A DNA stretch of 50,818 nucleotides, taken from NCBI RefSeq assembly GCF_007830235.1, contig NZ_VLKI01000009.1:1-50818 (forward strand). The letters are read 5' to 3'. Each line of letters begins with the position of its first letter. The stretch's first letter is position 1. A program made the position numbers and the translations under genes. This document shows, one piece after another, positions 1 to 7,829 of the stretch. The stretch is from Cytobacillus oceanisediminis. GTDB taxonomy: Bacteria; Bacillota; Bacilli; Bacillales; Cytobacillaceae. Under the pieces are notes generated by a model. It did no database searches and had not been told where the DNA came from. It saw only the letters and a list, made by a program, of their open reading frames with translations.

Positions 1-10
1 TTGCCCACGC

Positions 11-63
11 AAAAACACCTCCGAATTAACACTTTAATTAAGTGTACCATTTCGAAGGTGTTT
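11..63 (-). terminator. Long hairpin, likely terminator of the purine permease gene
   Basis: The arms AAAACACCTCCGAA and TTCGAAGGTGTTTT pair over 14 positions with one mismatch and enclose a smaller near-palindrome (ACACT...AGTGT). Read on the minus strand the stem ends in a run of five T. It lies downstream of the leftward permease gene, so a terminator is the simplest reading; the long arm could also work in the other direction. Confidence 0.45.
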
Positions 64-143
64 TATAGTGTCTCATTTATCTAGGTTAGTCTACAAGGAG
101 GACAAGCTTTTTTAATACGTTCCAGTGTTTTCCTGCCCGTGAA

Positions 144-1445
144 TTAATGAGGCAGGAACGCAAGCTGATAAAAGAATAGCACTGCAAATAAATAAACGAG
201 CGGATGAACTTCACGCCATTTTCCTTTTACTACTTTCATTAATGGATAAGCGATAAATCCAAGTGCAATTCCTGTAGCGATGCTTGATGTCAGCGGCATG
301 CTTAAAATGATTAGGAATGCAGGGAATGCTTCGTCCAGCTCATTCCATCGAATGTGGGAGATGCTTCCCATCATTAGGCTTCCGACGATAATCAGGGCAG
401 GTGCCGTGATGGCTGCAAGTCCTGATACAGCACCGACCAAAGGGCCGAAGAACGCAGAAAGAAGGAATAAGCCTGCAACAGTTAAAGTAGTTAATCCGGT
501 TCTTCCGCCGGCAGAGACCCCAGTGGAAGATTCAATATAAGCTGAAGTCGGGCTCGTACCAAACATGGCGCCGACAGAAGTAGCAATAGAATCAGATAAT
601 AACGCTTCACGAGCTCTAGGCATCGTTTTGCCTTTCATTAATCCTGCCTGCTGGGCAACTCCAATCATCGTTCCAGTTGTATCAAAAATAGTAACAAGCA
701 GAAATGAGAAAACAACTGCATACAAACTATGCTGGATCACATCCCCAATAGCTTCAAACGGATTTAAAATAATGATTCCATCCGGAAGAGTTGGGAGTGA
801 TACAAAGCCCTGGTCAAAAGAAAGATGCCCGGTAAAATAGGCAACCACGCCAGTAATGATCATTCCGAAAAATAGAGCCCCATTAATGCCAAGCGTCATC
901 AATATCAAGGTAGCTGCAAGTCCGACGAGCGCAAGGATTGCTTGAGGAGAATGCAGGTCGCCAAGCGCCACAAGATTAGTTGGGTGGCTTGTAATCAGCC
1001 CGGTTAAACGCAAGCCGATAAATGCTATAAATAATCCGATCCCGGCTGTAATTCCGTGCTTTAAATTATCTGGAATCGCGATTATTAATTTCTCCCGGAA
1101 AGGAGTAAGAGACAAGATAATGAAGATAATACCTGCAATAAAGACGGCGGAGAACGCTGTCATATAATCAATATTTCCATGCGTGCCTACTACTGAGTAG
1201 GCAAAGTAAGCGTTCAGGCCCATTCCTGGTGCGATGGCAATCGGATAATTGGCGAATAAAGCCATCCAAAGAGTACCCACAACTGTTGCAATAATGGTCG
1301 CTGAAAAAACCTGTTCAAATGGAACGCCGGCATCAGATAATATGACAGGATTTACAACCACGATATAAACCATTGTTAAGAAGGTTGTAATTCCCGCAAG
1401 AACCTCGGTTTTCACATTCGTTTGATTTTCTTGTAATTTGAACAT
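144..1445 (-). CDS. NCS2-family purine (guanine/hypoxanthine/adenine) permease, PbuO/PbuG-like
   Basis: A 433-residue, very hydrophobic protein that should import purine bases across the cytoplasmic membrane by proton symport. The AzgA/PbuG branch of NCS2 is recognised by the N-terminal GLTTFLTM-like segment (here GITTFLTMVYIVVVNP), the IAPGMGLNAYF motif near residue 80, and the TSPTSAYIESSTGV motif in the second half. The start chosen is the ATG before Phe-Lys-Leu-Gln-Glu-Asn, preceded by GGGGGA at good spacing; the upstream in-frame extension has no ribosome-binding site. About twelve membrane segments are expected. The length is nearer to the shorter PbuO type than to PbuG. No purine riboswitch core was found upstream, unlike pbuG of B. 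subtilis. The exact substrate cannot be told from sequence. Confidence 0.88.
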   Translation of the reverse strand: MFKLQENQTNVKTEVLAGITTFLTMVYIVVVNPVILSDAGVPFEQVFSATIIATVVGTLWMALFANYPIAIAPGMGLNAYFAYSVVGTHGNIDYMTAFSAVFIAGIIFIILSLTPFREKLIIAIPDNLKHGITAGIGLFIAFIGLRLTGLITSHPTNLVALGDLHSPQAILALVGLAATLILMTLGINGALFFGMIITGVVAYFTGHLSFDQGFVSLPTLPDGIIILNPFEAIGDVIQHSLYAVVFSFLLVTIFDTTGTMIGVAQQAGLMKGKTMPRAREALLSDSIATSVGAMFGTSPTSAYIESSTGVSAGGRTGLTTLTVAGLFLLSAFFGPLVGAVSGLAAITAPALIIVGSLMMGSISHIRWNELDEAFPAFLIILSMPLTSSIATGIALGFIAYPLMKVVKGKWREVHPLVYLFAVLFFYQLAFLPH

Positions 1446-1598
1446 ATAAAGTCCCCCATAAAGTATTGCTTCTTTGGCATGCAAGTGGAAAACACGAACA
1501 TTTAAAAAACACAACTTATATATTATTCGTTTTTATATTATATTTCAAGTGCTTATTTTTATTATACTTATATAACGCTGGTATCATTCTTAAATAAT

Positions 1599-1736
1599 GG
1601 CTCTATTCGCATAGATTGTTGTTTTTCAGCTTACATATTGTCCGTTGATTTACGCTCCGGACACTTACTTTCCGCGGGGAGGAATGGGAGCCTCCAGAGG
1701 CGTAGCGAAATCAACAGGCAAATTTAAAAAGAGCTG
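1599..1736. repeat. Dispersed intergenic repeat, copy A (rearranged, short)
   Basis: It begins with GGCTCTATT and ends AATTTAAAAAGAGCT, matching the outer ends of the other copies. The inside is rearranged: both inner flanks (CCGTTGATTTACGCTCC on the left, AGCGAAATCAACAGG on the right) are versions of the same right-hand inner end, in opposite orientations. The 130-base central part seen in full copies is missing. It fills most of the gap between the permease and the HAD gene. Confidence 0.6.
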
Positions 1737-1767
1737 AGAAGCAGACATATTGTTTCTCGGCTCTTTT
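1727..1767. terminator. Hairpin at the right end of repeat copy A
   Basis: AAAAGAGCTGAGAA pairs with TTCTCGGCTCTTTT around a 13-base loop. Either strand could use it as a terminator (TTTTT follows on the minus strand). No gene needs it on the minus strand, so it may be part of the repeat element. The rest of this gap shows only an AT-rich stretch and a CGTCTA/TAGACG hairpin just before the next ribosome-binding site. Confidence 0.3.
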
Positions 1768-1840
1768 GCAAATAAAGGAAACTTTAAAAGGAAAGAAGCG
1801 TCTAATTAAAGGAAACTAAAACTATAGACGGGGTGATAGG

Positions 1841-2485
1841 ATGATTAAAGCAGTTATATTTGATTTTGACGGCACGATCGTTGATACAGAGTCTTTATGG
1901 TTTGAGGTGTTTAAAGATGTTCTTTCTAAAGACTACGGGTTTGAGCTCAAGCTGGAGGAGTTCGCGAAATGCATTGGCACCACGGATGATATCCTTTTTG
2001 ATTATATTGACTGCACGCATGGAATTTCCATCAACCGCAATGCGGTAAAGGAGAAAACAGAACAAGTTTTTCATAGTCAAAGAGATATATTGACTTTAAG
2101 AGAAGGGGTTCAGGAGCTTATAGAGAAGTTTGCTGAACAAGGCCTTAAGCTGGGAGTAGCGTCTAGTTCAGGCAGAGAGTGGGTTCTTCATTATCTAAAG
2201 GAGTTTGGGATTGAAAGTCATTTTCAGATCATCAAAACAAAAGAAGATGTTGAAAAGGTAAAACCGGATCCTGCACTGTACATAAAGGCACTCGAGGAAA
2301 TGGGTGTAAAGCCTGAAGAAGCTATCGCTATTGAAGACTCGGCCAATGGATCGATCGCCGCAATAATGGCGGGAATGCACTGTGCAGCTGTGCCAAATGA
2401 TGTTACAGACTTCCTTACTTTTCATGAGAAAGTATTGCGATATAAAGCCTTCTCCGAGATCCCTTTTGAGGAGCTGGTGAAATAA
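1841..2485 (+). CDS. HAD-superfamily phosphatase, beta-phosphoglucomutase-like (YhcW-like)
   Basis: A 214-residue soluble hydrolase of the haloacid dehalogenase superfamily, probably acting on a small phosphorylated metabolite. Motif I is DFDGTIVDTE with nucleophile Asp8 and acid/base Asp10. A helical cap follows, then motif II (VASSSG near residue 107), motif III Lys in KVKPDP, and motif IV EDSANG. The layout resembles B. subtilis YhcW. In B. subtilis yhcW lies between yhcU/V and yhcX, but here this gene lies about 13 kb from the yhcTU block. The start follows GGGGTGAT. It is monocistronic by position. The substrate cannot be assigned from sequence. Confidence 0.85.
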   Translation: MIKAVIFDFDGTIVDTESLWFEVFKDVLSKDYGFELKLEEFAKCIGTTDDILFDYIDCTHGISINRNAVKEKTEQVFHSQRDILTLREGVQELIEKFAEQGLKLGVASSSGREWVLHYLKEFGIESHFQIIKTKEDVEKVKPDPALYIKALEEMGVKPEEAIAIEDSANGSIAAIMAGMHCAAVPNDVTDFLTFHEKVLRYKAFSEIPFEELVK

Positions 2486-2513
2486 AAAAGAAGGCAGGGT
2501 TTCTGCTGCCTTC
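2484..2513 (-). terminator. Rho-independent terminator, minus strand
   Basis: GAAGGCAG and CTGCCTTC form an 8-bp stem, followed on the minus strand by six T. It lies downstream of the leftward rpiR-type gene, about 170 bases after its stop, and directly after the stop of the HAD gene. Confidence 0.6.
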
Positions 2514-2516
2514 AAC

Positions 2517-2549
2517 CTGTTGACAAAGGATCGCTGTCTTTGTCAACAG
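2517..2549. repeat. Perfect 12-bp inverted repeat
   Basis: CTGTTGACAAAG and CTTTGTCAACAG are separated by nine bases. There is no T run, so it is not a simple terminator. It lies between the HAD gene and the 3' end of the RpiR-type regulator. The function is unknown. Confidence 0.5.
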
Positions 2550-2681
2550 CCTCTTGCGGTGCTCAAAGCCCTGCTCTGGCACTCTGCTCCCGTCGTGCAT
2601 TGCACCATGAATGACAAGCGCTATCAAAAGCAGTCTGAGGGTAGGTGCTTGATTTGAACTCATCCGAGCAGGTCATCTTCC

Positions 2682-3536
2682 CTATATCCTTTTTACAGAA
2701 ATGGCATTCCGCATTTTGTGGAGTGCTTTTTTGCCTTCTTCTTTCCTTGCCATCATGACGTTTACATAAAGGGCGTCAATAATGCTTAGCTGGGCAATCC
2801 GGGAAGAAAGAGCTTCCGAGCGGTAATCTGTTTCCTCAGCCACTGTATAAAGCGAGATATCCACCTTTTGGCTGAGCGGTGATTTGGCAAAGTTCGTTAT
2901 GGCGATAGTCTTCACTTTATTTTCCTTTGCGACATTTAGCACCTGGATGACATCTTTTGTTGTTCCAGAGTGTGAAATAAAGACAGCAACATCATCCTCA
3001 TTTAGCTGCGAGGCGGACATTAATTGCATATGAGAATCGCTGTTCGCCAACACGGTAATTCCGGTCCTGATAAATTTGTGGTAAGCATCCATAGCGATGA
3101 TGCTTGATCCGCCACTCCCGAAAAATTCAACTTTATTGGCATTTAAAATCATATCCACAGCCTCCTCAAAGGCTCCCCCACCCAGTATCTGCAGGGTGTC
3201 CTCCAGAGTTTTGATGTTGGAGCGGAATACCTTTTCAGAGACAGTCAGCACTTCATCGTCTTCATTAATGGTTTCATGGATGTCCTTAATGGGAGTTACG
3301 ATTTCAGATGCCAATGCTATTTTAAGAGCTTGATAGCCTTTAAAGCCAATTCGCTTGCAAAAACGAAACACTGTTGAGTCAGCAATGCCAAGATCATCTG
3401 CAAGCTGGTTAATCGAACTGTGGACTATTTTCTCAGGGTGTTCGAGAATATAATCCGCAATTTTCTTTTCTTTATCACTAAATTTTGCATAATGGGTTTT
3501 AATTCGGGCAAAACAATAAAGGTTGTCATGAACCAT
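2682..3536 (-). CDS. MurR/RpiR-family transcriptional regulator, likely of gluconate use
   Basis: A 284-residue regulator. Residues 1-77 form the HTH_6 domain (INQLADDLGIADSTVFRFCKRIGF is the helix-turn-helix region), and residues about 125-260 form a SIS sugar-phosphate-binding domain (GSGGSSIIAMD, ISHSGTTKDV). Proteins of this family usually sense a phosphosugar and repress or activate the adjacent catabolic operon. The gene is divergent from gnd-gntP-gntK, so 6-phosphogluconate is a reasonable effector (inference). B. subtilis uses a GntR-family protein for the same job, so the regulator type differs here. The start follows GGGAG at eight bases. Confidence 0.87.
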   Translation of the reverse strand: MVHDNLYCFARIKTHYAKFSDKEKKIADYILEHPEKIVHSSINQLADDLGIADSTVFRFCKRIGFKGYQALKIALASEIVTPIKDIHETINEDDEVLTVSEKVFRSNIKTLEDTLQILGGGAFEEAVDMILNANKVEFFGSGGSSIIAMDAYHKFIRTGITVLANSDSHMQLMSASQLNEDDVAVFISHSGTTKDVIQVLNVAKENKVKTIAITNFAKSPLSQKVDISLYTVAEETDYRSEALSSRIAQLSIIDALYVNVMMARKEEGKKALHKMRNAISVKRI

Positions 3537-3565
3537 ATAGGCAGCTCCCTAGAATAAATTTTATA

Positions 3566-3579
3566 ATGAAATAATTTTC
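3566..3579. promoter_or_regulatory. Candidate RpiR operator, regulator-proximal
   Basis: ATGAAATAATTTTC lies just upstream of the regulator start. It shares ATGAAA-N-AATTTTC with the palindrome at 3721-3740 on the other side of the divergent promoter region. Assignment to the RpiR protein is inference from position and similarity. Confidence 0.35.
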
Positions 3580-3623
3580 GCTATTTGTAAAAAGTCATTA
3601 AGGCGACGGTTGGAGTTCTTTAG

Positions 3624-3637
3624 GTAAAACGCTTTCT
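3624..3637. promoter_or_regulatory. Weak cre-like site
   Basis: GTAAAACGCTTTCT matches the catabolite-responsive element consensus TGWAARCGYTWNCW at 12 of 14 positions, in the divergent regulator/gnt promoter region. Confidence 0.3.
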
Positions 3638-3673
3638 AAATTCTAATTCTATTATAAAAGAAAAATATTTTTT

Positions 3674-3710
3674 TGAAAACGATTGCAAACAGAAAAAAAT
3701 TTTGTATAAT
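3674..3710 (+). promoter_or_regulatory. gnt operon promoter with overlapping CcpA cre site
   Basis: TGAAAACGATTGCA at 3674-3687 matches the cre consensus at 13 of 14 positions. It overlaps a -35 element TTGCAA (3683-3688), followed after 16 bases by a perfect -10 TATAAT (3705-3710). The overlap predicts repression by CcpA when glucose is present. Confidence 0.65.
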
Positions 3711-3720
3711 TAAATCACAA

Positions 3721-3740
3721 ATGAAAAAAATTTTCTTCAT
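3721..3740. promoter_or_regulatory. Palindromic operator candidate downstream of the gnt promoter
   Basis: ATGAAAAAAATTTTCTTCAT is a nearly perfect 20-base palindrome just downstream of the -10 box and before the gnd ribosome-binding site. It resembles the site at 3566-3579. A repressor bound here would block the promoter. The RpiR-type protein next door is the obvious candidate (inference). Confidence 0.45.
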
Positions 3741-3753
3741 CCAGGAGGCTTTT

Positions 3754-4650
3754 ATGCAAGTAGGAATGATTGGTCTTGGAAAGATGGGATACAACTTATC
3801 TCTGAATCTGAAAGATCATGGACATGAAGTAGTAGCTTTTGATAAAGACAGCAGTTTAAGCGAAAAAATATCCGCTGAAGGAATTCAGGGAGTTTCATCA
3901 GTTAAAGAATTGGTCAGCAGTCTTTCAAAGCCGCGTGTGTTATGGCTGATGATACCAGCAGGCGATATTACAGAGGCAGTTATTGAGGAGACATCTGCTC
4001 TGCTTGAAGAAGGGGATATCCTGATTGACGGAGGAAACTCCAATTATAAGGAAACATTGCGCAGGGCGGAAATGCTGCAGGCAAAAGGAATTTATTTCTT
4101 TGACTGCGGAACCAGCGGCGGCATGGAAGGCGCCCGCAACGGTGCATGCACCATGATTGGCGGAGATGCAGAAGTATTCAAAACGATTGAGCCGATCTTT
4201 AAGGATATAACAGTTGAAAGCGGCTACTTGTATGCCGGCAGAGCAGGAAGCGGCCATTTTCTAAAAATGGTACATAACGGAATCGAGTATGGCATGATGC
4301 AGGCCATTGCTGAAGGTTTTGAAATCCTTGAAAAAAGTCCGTTTGAATATGATTATAAAAAAGTCGCCAAAGTTTGGAATAACGGTTCTGTCATTCGTTC
4401 TTGGCTGATGGAATTGACCGAGAATGCTTTTTCCAAGGATGCAAAGCTTGATGGTCTTAAAGGTGTGATGCACTCATCAGGCGAAGGCAAATGGACAGTT
4501 GAAACGGCGCTGGATCTTCAAACTGCCGCTCCGGTGATCGCGATGTCCCTAATGATGCGTTACCGTTCATTGGAAGAGGATACATTCTCAGGTAAAGTAG
4601 TCGCTGCTCTAAGAAATGAATTTGGCGGGCATGCAGTAGAAAAGAAATAA
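3754..4650 (+). CDS. gnd: 6-phosphogluconate dehydrogenase, decarboxylating, short (YqeC-type)
   Basis: A 298-residue enzyme that converts 6-phosphogluconate to ribulose 5-phosphate, CO2 and reduced nicotinamide cofactor. The N-terminal Rossmann motif GLGKMG (residues 7-12), the substrate loop CGTSGGMEGARNG, and the catalytic Lys/Asn in KMVHNGIEYGMMQ are all visible. The length fits the short, usually NAD-preferring class rather than the 468-residue GntZ class. Start: ATG after AGGAGG; a longer upstream reading would overlap the promoter and is rejected. It is first in the gnt operon and completes gluconate breakdown after GntP and GntK. Confidence 0.9.
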   Translation: MQVGMIGLGKMGYNLSLNLKDHGHEVVAFDKDSSLSEKISAEGIQGVSSVKELVSSLSKPRVLWLMIPAGDITEAVIEETSALLEEGDILIDGGNSNYKETLRRAEMLQAKGIYFFDCGTSGGMEGARNGACTMIGGDAEVFKTIEPIFKDITVESGYLYAGRAGSGHFLKMVHNGIEYGMMQAIAEGFEILEKSPFEYDYKKVAKVWNNGSVIRSWLMELTENAFSKDAKLDGLKGVMHSSGEGKWTVETALDLQTAAPVIAMSLMMRYRSLEEDTFSGKVVAALRNEFGGHAVEKK

Positions 4651-4742
4651 ATTTCAAGGGAACTGGAAGACCTGTCTAAAAAGAGGCTGGTTTTCCAGGG
4701 TTCTGCTAAATAAAGATTTTACTCTCTATTTTTTATACAAAA

Positions 4743-4756
4743 TGAAAACGCTTCAA
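4743..4756 (+). promoter_or_regulatory. Internal cre site before gntP
   Basis: TGAAAACGCTTCAA matches the cre consensus at 13 of 14 positions. It lies between gnd and gntP, immediately upstream of the gntP ribosome-binding site. It could act as a transcriptional roadblock or control an internal promoter. Confidence 0.5.
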
Positions 4757-4776
4757 CGATATAAGGGGGAAATGAA

Positions 4777-6120
4777 ATGTCAGGCTCAATGTTGATTTTA
4801 GTGGCTATGGCTGGTATCTTTACACTATTATTCCTAGTTATGAAAACAAAGCTTCATGCTTTTGTAGCTTTGCTGCTTGTCAGTTTGCTAGTTGGTATTG
4901 CCGCAGGAATGCCACTGGGTGATGTTATTCAGTCAGTCCAGAACGGGATGGGTGGAACTCTAGGGTTCGTAGCGGTTGTCGTTGGTCTTGGTGCTATGTT
5001 TGGGCGTATGCTTGAGGTATCAGGCGGTGCTGAACGGCTTGCACAGACAATGATTAAAAAATTCGGTGAAGATAAAGCGCAATGGGCGCTTGGTATTACG
5101 GGTTTTATCGTAGCAATTCCAGTATTCTTTGATGTTGGTTTCATTATACTGGTACCAATCGTTTATGGGTTGGCTAAGAAAACAGGGAAATCATTGCTTT
5201 ACTATGGTATTCCACTATTGGCTGGTTTGGCTGTTACACACAGCTTCATCCCGCCGACTCCAGGACCGATTGCAGTTGCAGATTTAATTGGTGCGGATCT
5301 TGGCTGGGTTATCTTATTTGGTGTTATTGCCGGTATTCCTTCTATGATTATTGCAGGTCCTTTATTTGGAAGATATATCGCGAAGAAAATTCATGTAACT
5401 GTTCCTGAATACATGCAAATTGAAGAAAAAGAGTATGATAAAGAGCTTCCAAGCTTTGGACTTATTGCGAGCATTATCTTTATTCCGCTTGTTCTTATTC
5501 TAGTAAACACAGTATCTGGCGTTCTATTGGAAGAAGGCAATGCGCTTAGATCATTCTTTACATTTATGGGACATCCTTTTGTTGCTTTGACGATTGCTAC
5601 ATTATTGGCGTTCTATAGCCTTGGAACTAAACGCGGCTACTCCCGCCAGGAAGTACAAGATATTGCAACAAAGTCTTTAGAGCCAGCTGGTATCATTATT
5701 CTTGTGACAGGTGCCGGCGGTGTGTTCAAGCAGGTACTTATTGATTCAGGTGTTGGACAGGTATTGGGAGATATGATGGCTGCTTCTGCACTGCCTCCAA
5801 TTTTACTGGCATTTTTAATTGCAACTTTCGTTCGTGTTGCACAAGGTTCAGCGACAGTAGCGATGGTTACAGCTGCAGGCCTGATTGCACCGCTCATTGA
5901 AATGATGGGACTCGAAGGACCAGTACTTGGCCTAATTGTTATCTCAATTGCTGCCGGTGCAACGATCTTCTCACACGTAAATGACTCAGGTTTCTGGCTT
6001 GTTAACCGTTACTTTGGCCTTGATGTAAAAGATACGCTAAAATCATGGACGGTAATGGAAACATTAATTGCTTTAGTTGGATTTGCGACAGTATTTATAC
6101 TTGGCTTCTTTATTGCCTAA
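4777..6120 (+). CDS. gntP: Gluconate:proton symporter GntP
   Basis: A 447-residue polytopic membrane protein of the GntP family, importing gluconate (or related aldonates). About twelve to fourteen hydrophobic segments are seen. Family-typical stretches include FFDVGFIILVPIVYGLAKKTG, the HSFIPPTPGP loop, and HVNDSGFWLVNRYFG near the C-terminus. The start is the ATG after AAGGGGGA. It lies between gnd and the gluconokinase gene in one operon, which makes gluconate the best substrate guess. The upstream gap holds a cre site. Confidence 0.93.
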   Translation: MSGSMLILVAMAGIFTLLFLVMKTKLHAFVALLLVSLLVGIAAGMPLGDVIQSVQNGMGGTLGFVAVVVGLGAMFGRMLEVSGGAERLAQTMIKKFGEDKAQWALGITGFIVAIPVFFDVGFIILVPIVYGLAKKTGKSLLYYGIPLLAGLAVTHSFIPPTPGPIAVADLIGADLGWVILFGVIAGIPSMIIAGPLFGRYIAKKIHVTVPEYMQIEEKEYDKELPSFGLIASIIFIPLVLILVNTVSGVLLEEGNALRSFFTFMGHPFVALTIATLLAFYSLGTKRGYSRQEVQDIATKSLEPAGIIILVTGAGGVFKQVLIDSGVGQVLGDMMAASALPPILLAFLIATFVRVAQGSATVAMVTAAGLIAPLIEMMGLEGPVLGLIVISIAAGATIFSHVNDSGFWLVNRYFGLDVKDTLKSWTVMETLIALVGFATVFILGFFIA

Positions 6121-6132
6121 AATATAATGTTG

Positions 6133-6170
6133 AGAAGGAAGGGGCGACTTTATAGAGCCGCTTCCTTCTT
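6133..6170 (+). terminator. Hairpin between gntP and gntK
   Basis: AGAAGGAAGGGGC pairs with GCCGCTTCCTTCT (one mismatch) and is followed by a CT-rich tail rather than a strong T run. As it lies inside the operon, it is likely a partial terminator or an mRNA-stabilising stem that tunes gntK levels. Confidence 0.5.
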
Positions 6171-6242
6171 CTATTGTAAATGAAGATTGTTACTAAAACT
6201 TACAGTTGTCTAGCTTTTCTATATGAAAGGAGATTATTGATC

Positions 6243-7787
6243 ATGGCTGCGACTAAATATGTTATAGGTACGGATATCGGTACAACAAGCACAAAGTCGG
6301 TTTTATTTGATCATAAAGGGCAGGTCCTTGGAAAATTTACAATCGGGTATCCTTTACATACACCCAATCCTTCTACGGCCGAACAGGAACCGGATGAGAT
6401 CTTTCAGGCTGTCCTTGGAACCATTAAAGGGTGTATGAAGCAGGCTAATGTCAGCCCGGAGGAAGTTGCTTGCGTGTCCTTCAGTTCAGCAATGCACAGC
6501 GTTATTGCTGTTGACTCAGAAGGCCAGCCTTTGACTAACAGCATCACTTGGGCTGATAACCGCAGTGCAAAATGGGCAGACAAGATTAAACAGGAAATGA
6601 ATGGCCACGAAATTTACTTAAGGACCGGGACCCCGATCCATCCAATGTCGCCTCTTTCTAAGCTTGTTTGGCTGAAAAATGAACAGCAGGATCTTTTCCA
6701 GCGTGCTTATAAATTTATTTCCATTAAAGAGTATGTTTTTTACAAGTTGTTTGGTGAGTATATTGTTGATTATTCAATTGCATCGGCAACAGGAATGTTC
6801 AATTTGGAAAAGCTCGATTGGGATGAAGGAGCTTTAAAAGTTGCGGGGATATCAGCTGAAAAACTTTCAAAGCCTGTTCCCACTACCTTTTCTGTAAAAG
6901 GAATGAAGGAAGAATACAGCAGGCTCTTGGGGTTGGATAAGGATACTCCATTTATTGCAGGTGCCAGTGACGGCGTTCTTTCCAACCTGGGAGTTAATGC
7001 GATAGACCCTGGGGTTGTTGCAGTCACTATTGGAACAAGCGGTGCGATCCGTGCTGTGACTGATAAGCCGGTAACCGATCCGAAAGGCAGGATTTTCTGT
7101 TATGCCCTTACAGAAAAGCACTGGGTAATTGGCGGGCCGGTAAATAATGGAGGTATGCTTTTCCGCTGGGTGCGCGATGAATTTGCTGCTTCGGAAGTTG
7201 AAACAGCCAAGCGGCTCGGAATCGATCCTTATGATGTCCTTACTAAAATTGCTTCAGGCGTTGCACCTGGCTCTGACGGCCTAATTTTCCATCCGTATAT
7301 GACAGGTGAGCGTGCACCTTTATGGAATGCCAATGCAAGAGGATCTTTCTTCGGTCTAAGCCTTCACCATAAAAAAGAGCATATGATCCGCTCCGTGCTT
7401 GAAGGGGTTATTTATAATTTATATACCGTTTTGCTTGCTTTGGAGGAGCTTACAGGCGAACCAAAGAGAATCCAGGCAACTGGCGGTTTTGCGAGGTCAG
7501 AGCTATGGCGCCAGATGATGGCTGATATTTTCAACCAGGAAGTTGTAGTTCCGGAAAGCTATGAAAGTTCCTGCCTTGGGGCGGCTATACTTGGTTTATA
7601 TGCGTTAGGTGAAATTGAAGACCTGAATATCGTCTCGGACATGGTTGGTGCAACTTACAGCCATCAGCCAAAAGAAGAGAGTGCGAAAGTTTATCGGGAG
7701 CTAATGCCGATTTATATCCGATTATCCCGTCTGTTTGAAAATGAATATAAAAGCATTGCTGATTTTCAAAGAAAATATCTGGGATAA
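6243..7787 (+). CDS. gntK: Gluconokinase, FGGY family
   Basis: A 514-residue sugar kinase that phosphorylates gluconate to 6-phosphogluconate with ATP. The N-terminal phosphate-binding motif GTDIGTTSTKSVLFD, the substrate region AMHSVIAVD...ITWADNRS, the adenosine region GTSGAIR, and the FGGY C-terminal lobe (GERAPLWNANARG, then TGGFARSELWRQMMADIF) are present. The start is the ATG preceded by AAAGGAG at ten bases; the longer upstream reading lacks a ribosome-binding site. Length matches GntK of B. subtilis. Last gene of the operon, followed by a strong terminator. Confidence 0.93.
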   Translation: MAATKYVIGTDIGTTSTKSVLFDHKGQVLGKFTIGYPLHTPNPSTAEQEPDEIFQAVLGTIKGCMKQANVSPEEVACVSFSSAMHSVIAVDSEGQPLTNSITWADNRSAKWADKIKQEMNGHEIYLRTGTPIHPMSPLSKLVWLKNEQQDLFQRAYKFISIKEYVFYKLFGEYIVDYSIASATGMFNLEKLDWDEGALKVAGISAEKLSKPVPTTFSVKGMKEEYSRLLGLDKDTPFIAGASDGVLSNLGVNAIDPGVVAVTIGTSGAIRAVTDKPVTDPKGRIFCYALTEKHWVIGGPVNNGGMLFRWVRDEFAASEVETAKRLGIDPYDVLTKIASGVAPGSDGLIFHPYMTGERAPLWNANARGSFFGLSLHHKKEHMIRSVLEGVIYNLYTVLLALEELTGEPKRIQATGGFARSELWRQMMADIFNQEVVVPESYESSCLGAAILGLYALGEIEDLNIVSDMVGATYSHQPKEESAKVYRELMPIYIRLSRLFENEYKSIADFQRKYLG

Positions 7788-7793
7788 AAGAAT

Positions 7794-7823
7794 GGAGCCT
7801 GCTGTTTAGCGCGGCTCCTTTTT
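7794..7823 (+). terminator. Terminator of the gnt operon
   Basis: GGAGCC and GGCTCC form a stem around 13 bases, followed by five T. Confidence 0.75.
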
Positions 7824-7829
7824 GTGTCT

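Noticed and set aside
280..840. Rightward frames opposite the purine permease
   Set aside because: They are antisense to a well-recognised membrane protein, have no ribosome-binding sites, and show no family features.
1446..1620. Purine riboswitch in front of the NCS2 permease
   Set aside because: The minus strand upstream of the start lacks the conserved core (TTTCTACC loop and paired partner loop); only AT-rich sequence and one weak stem are present.
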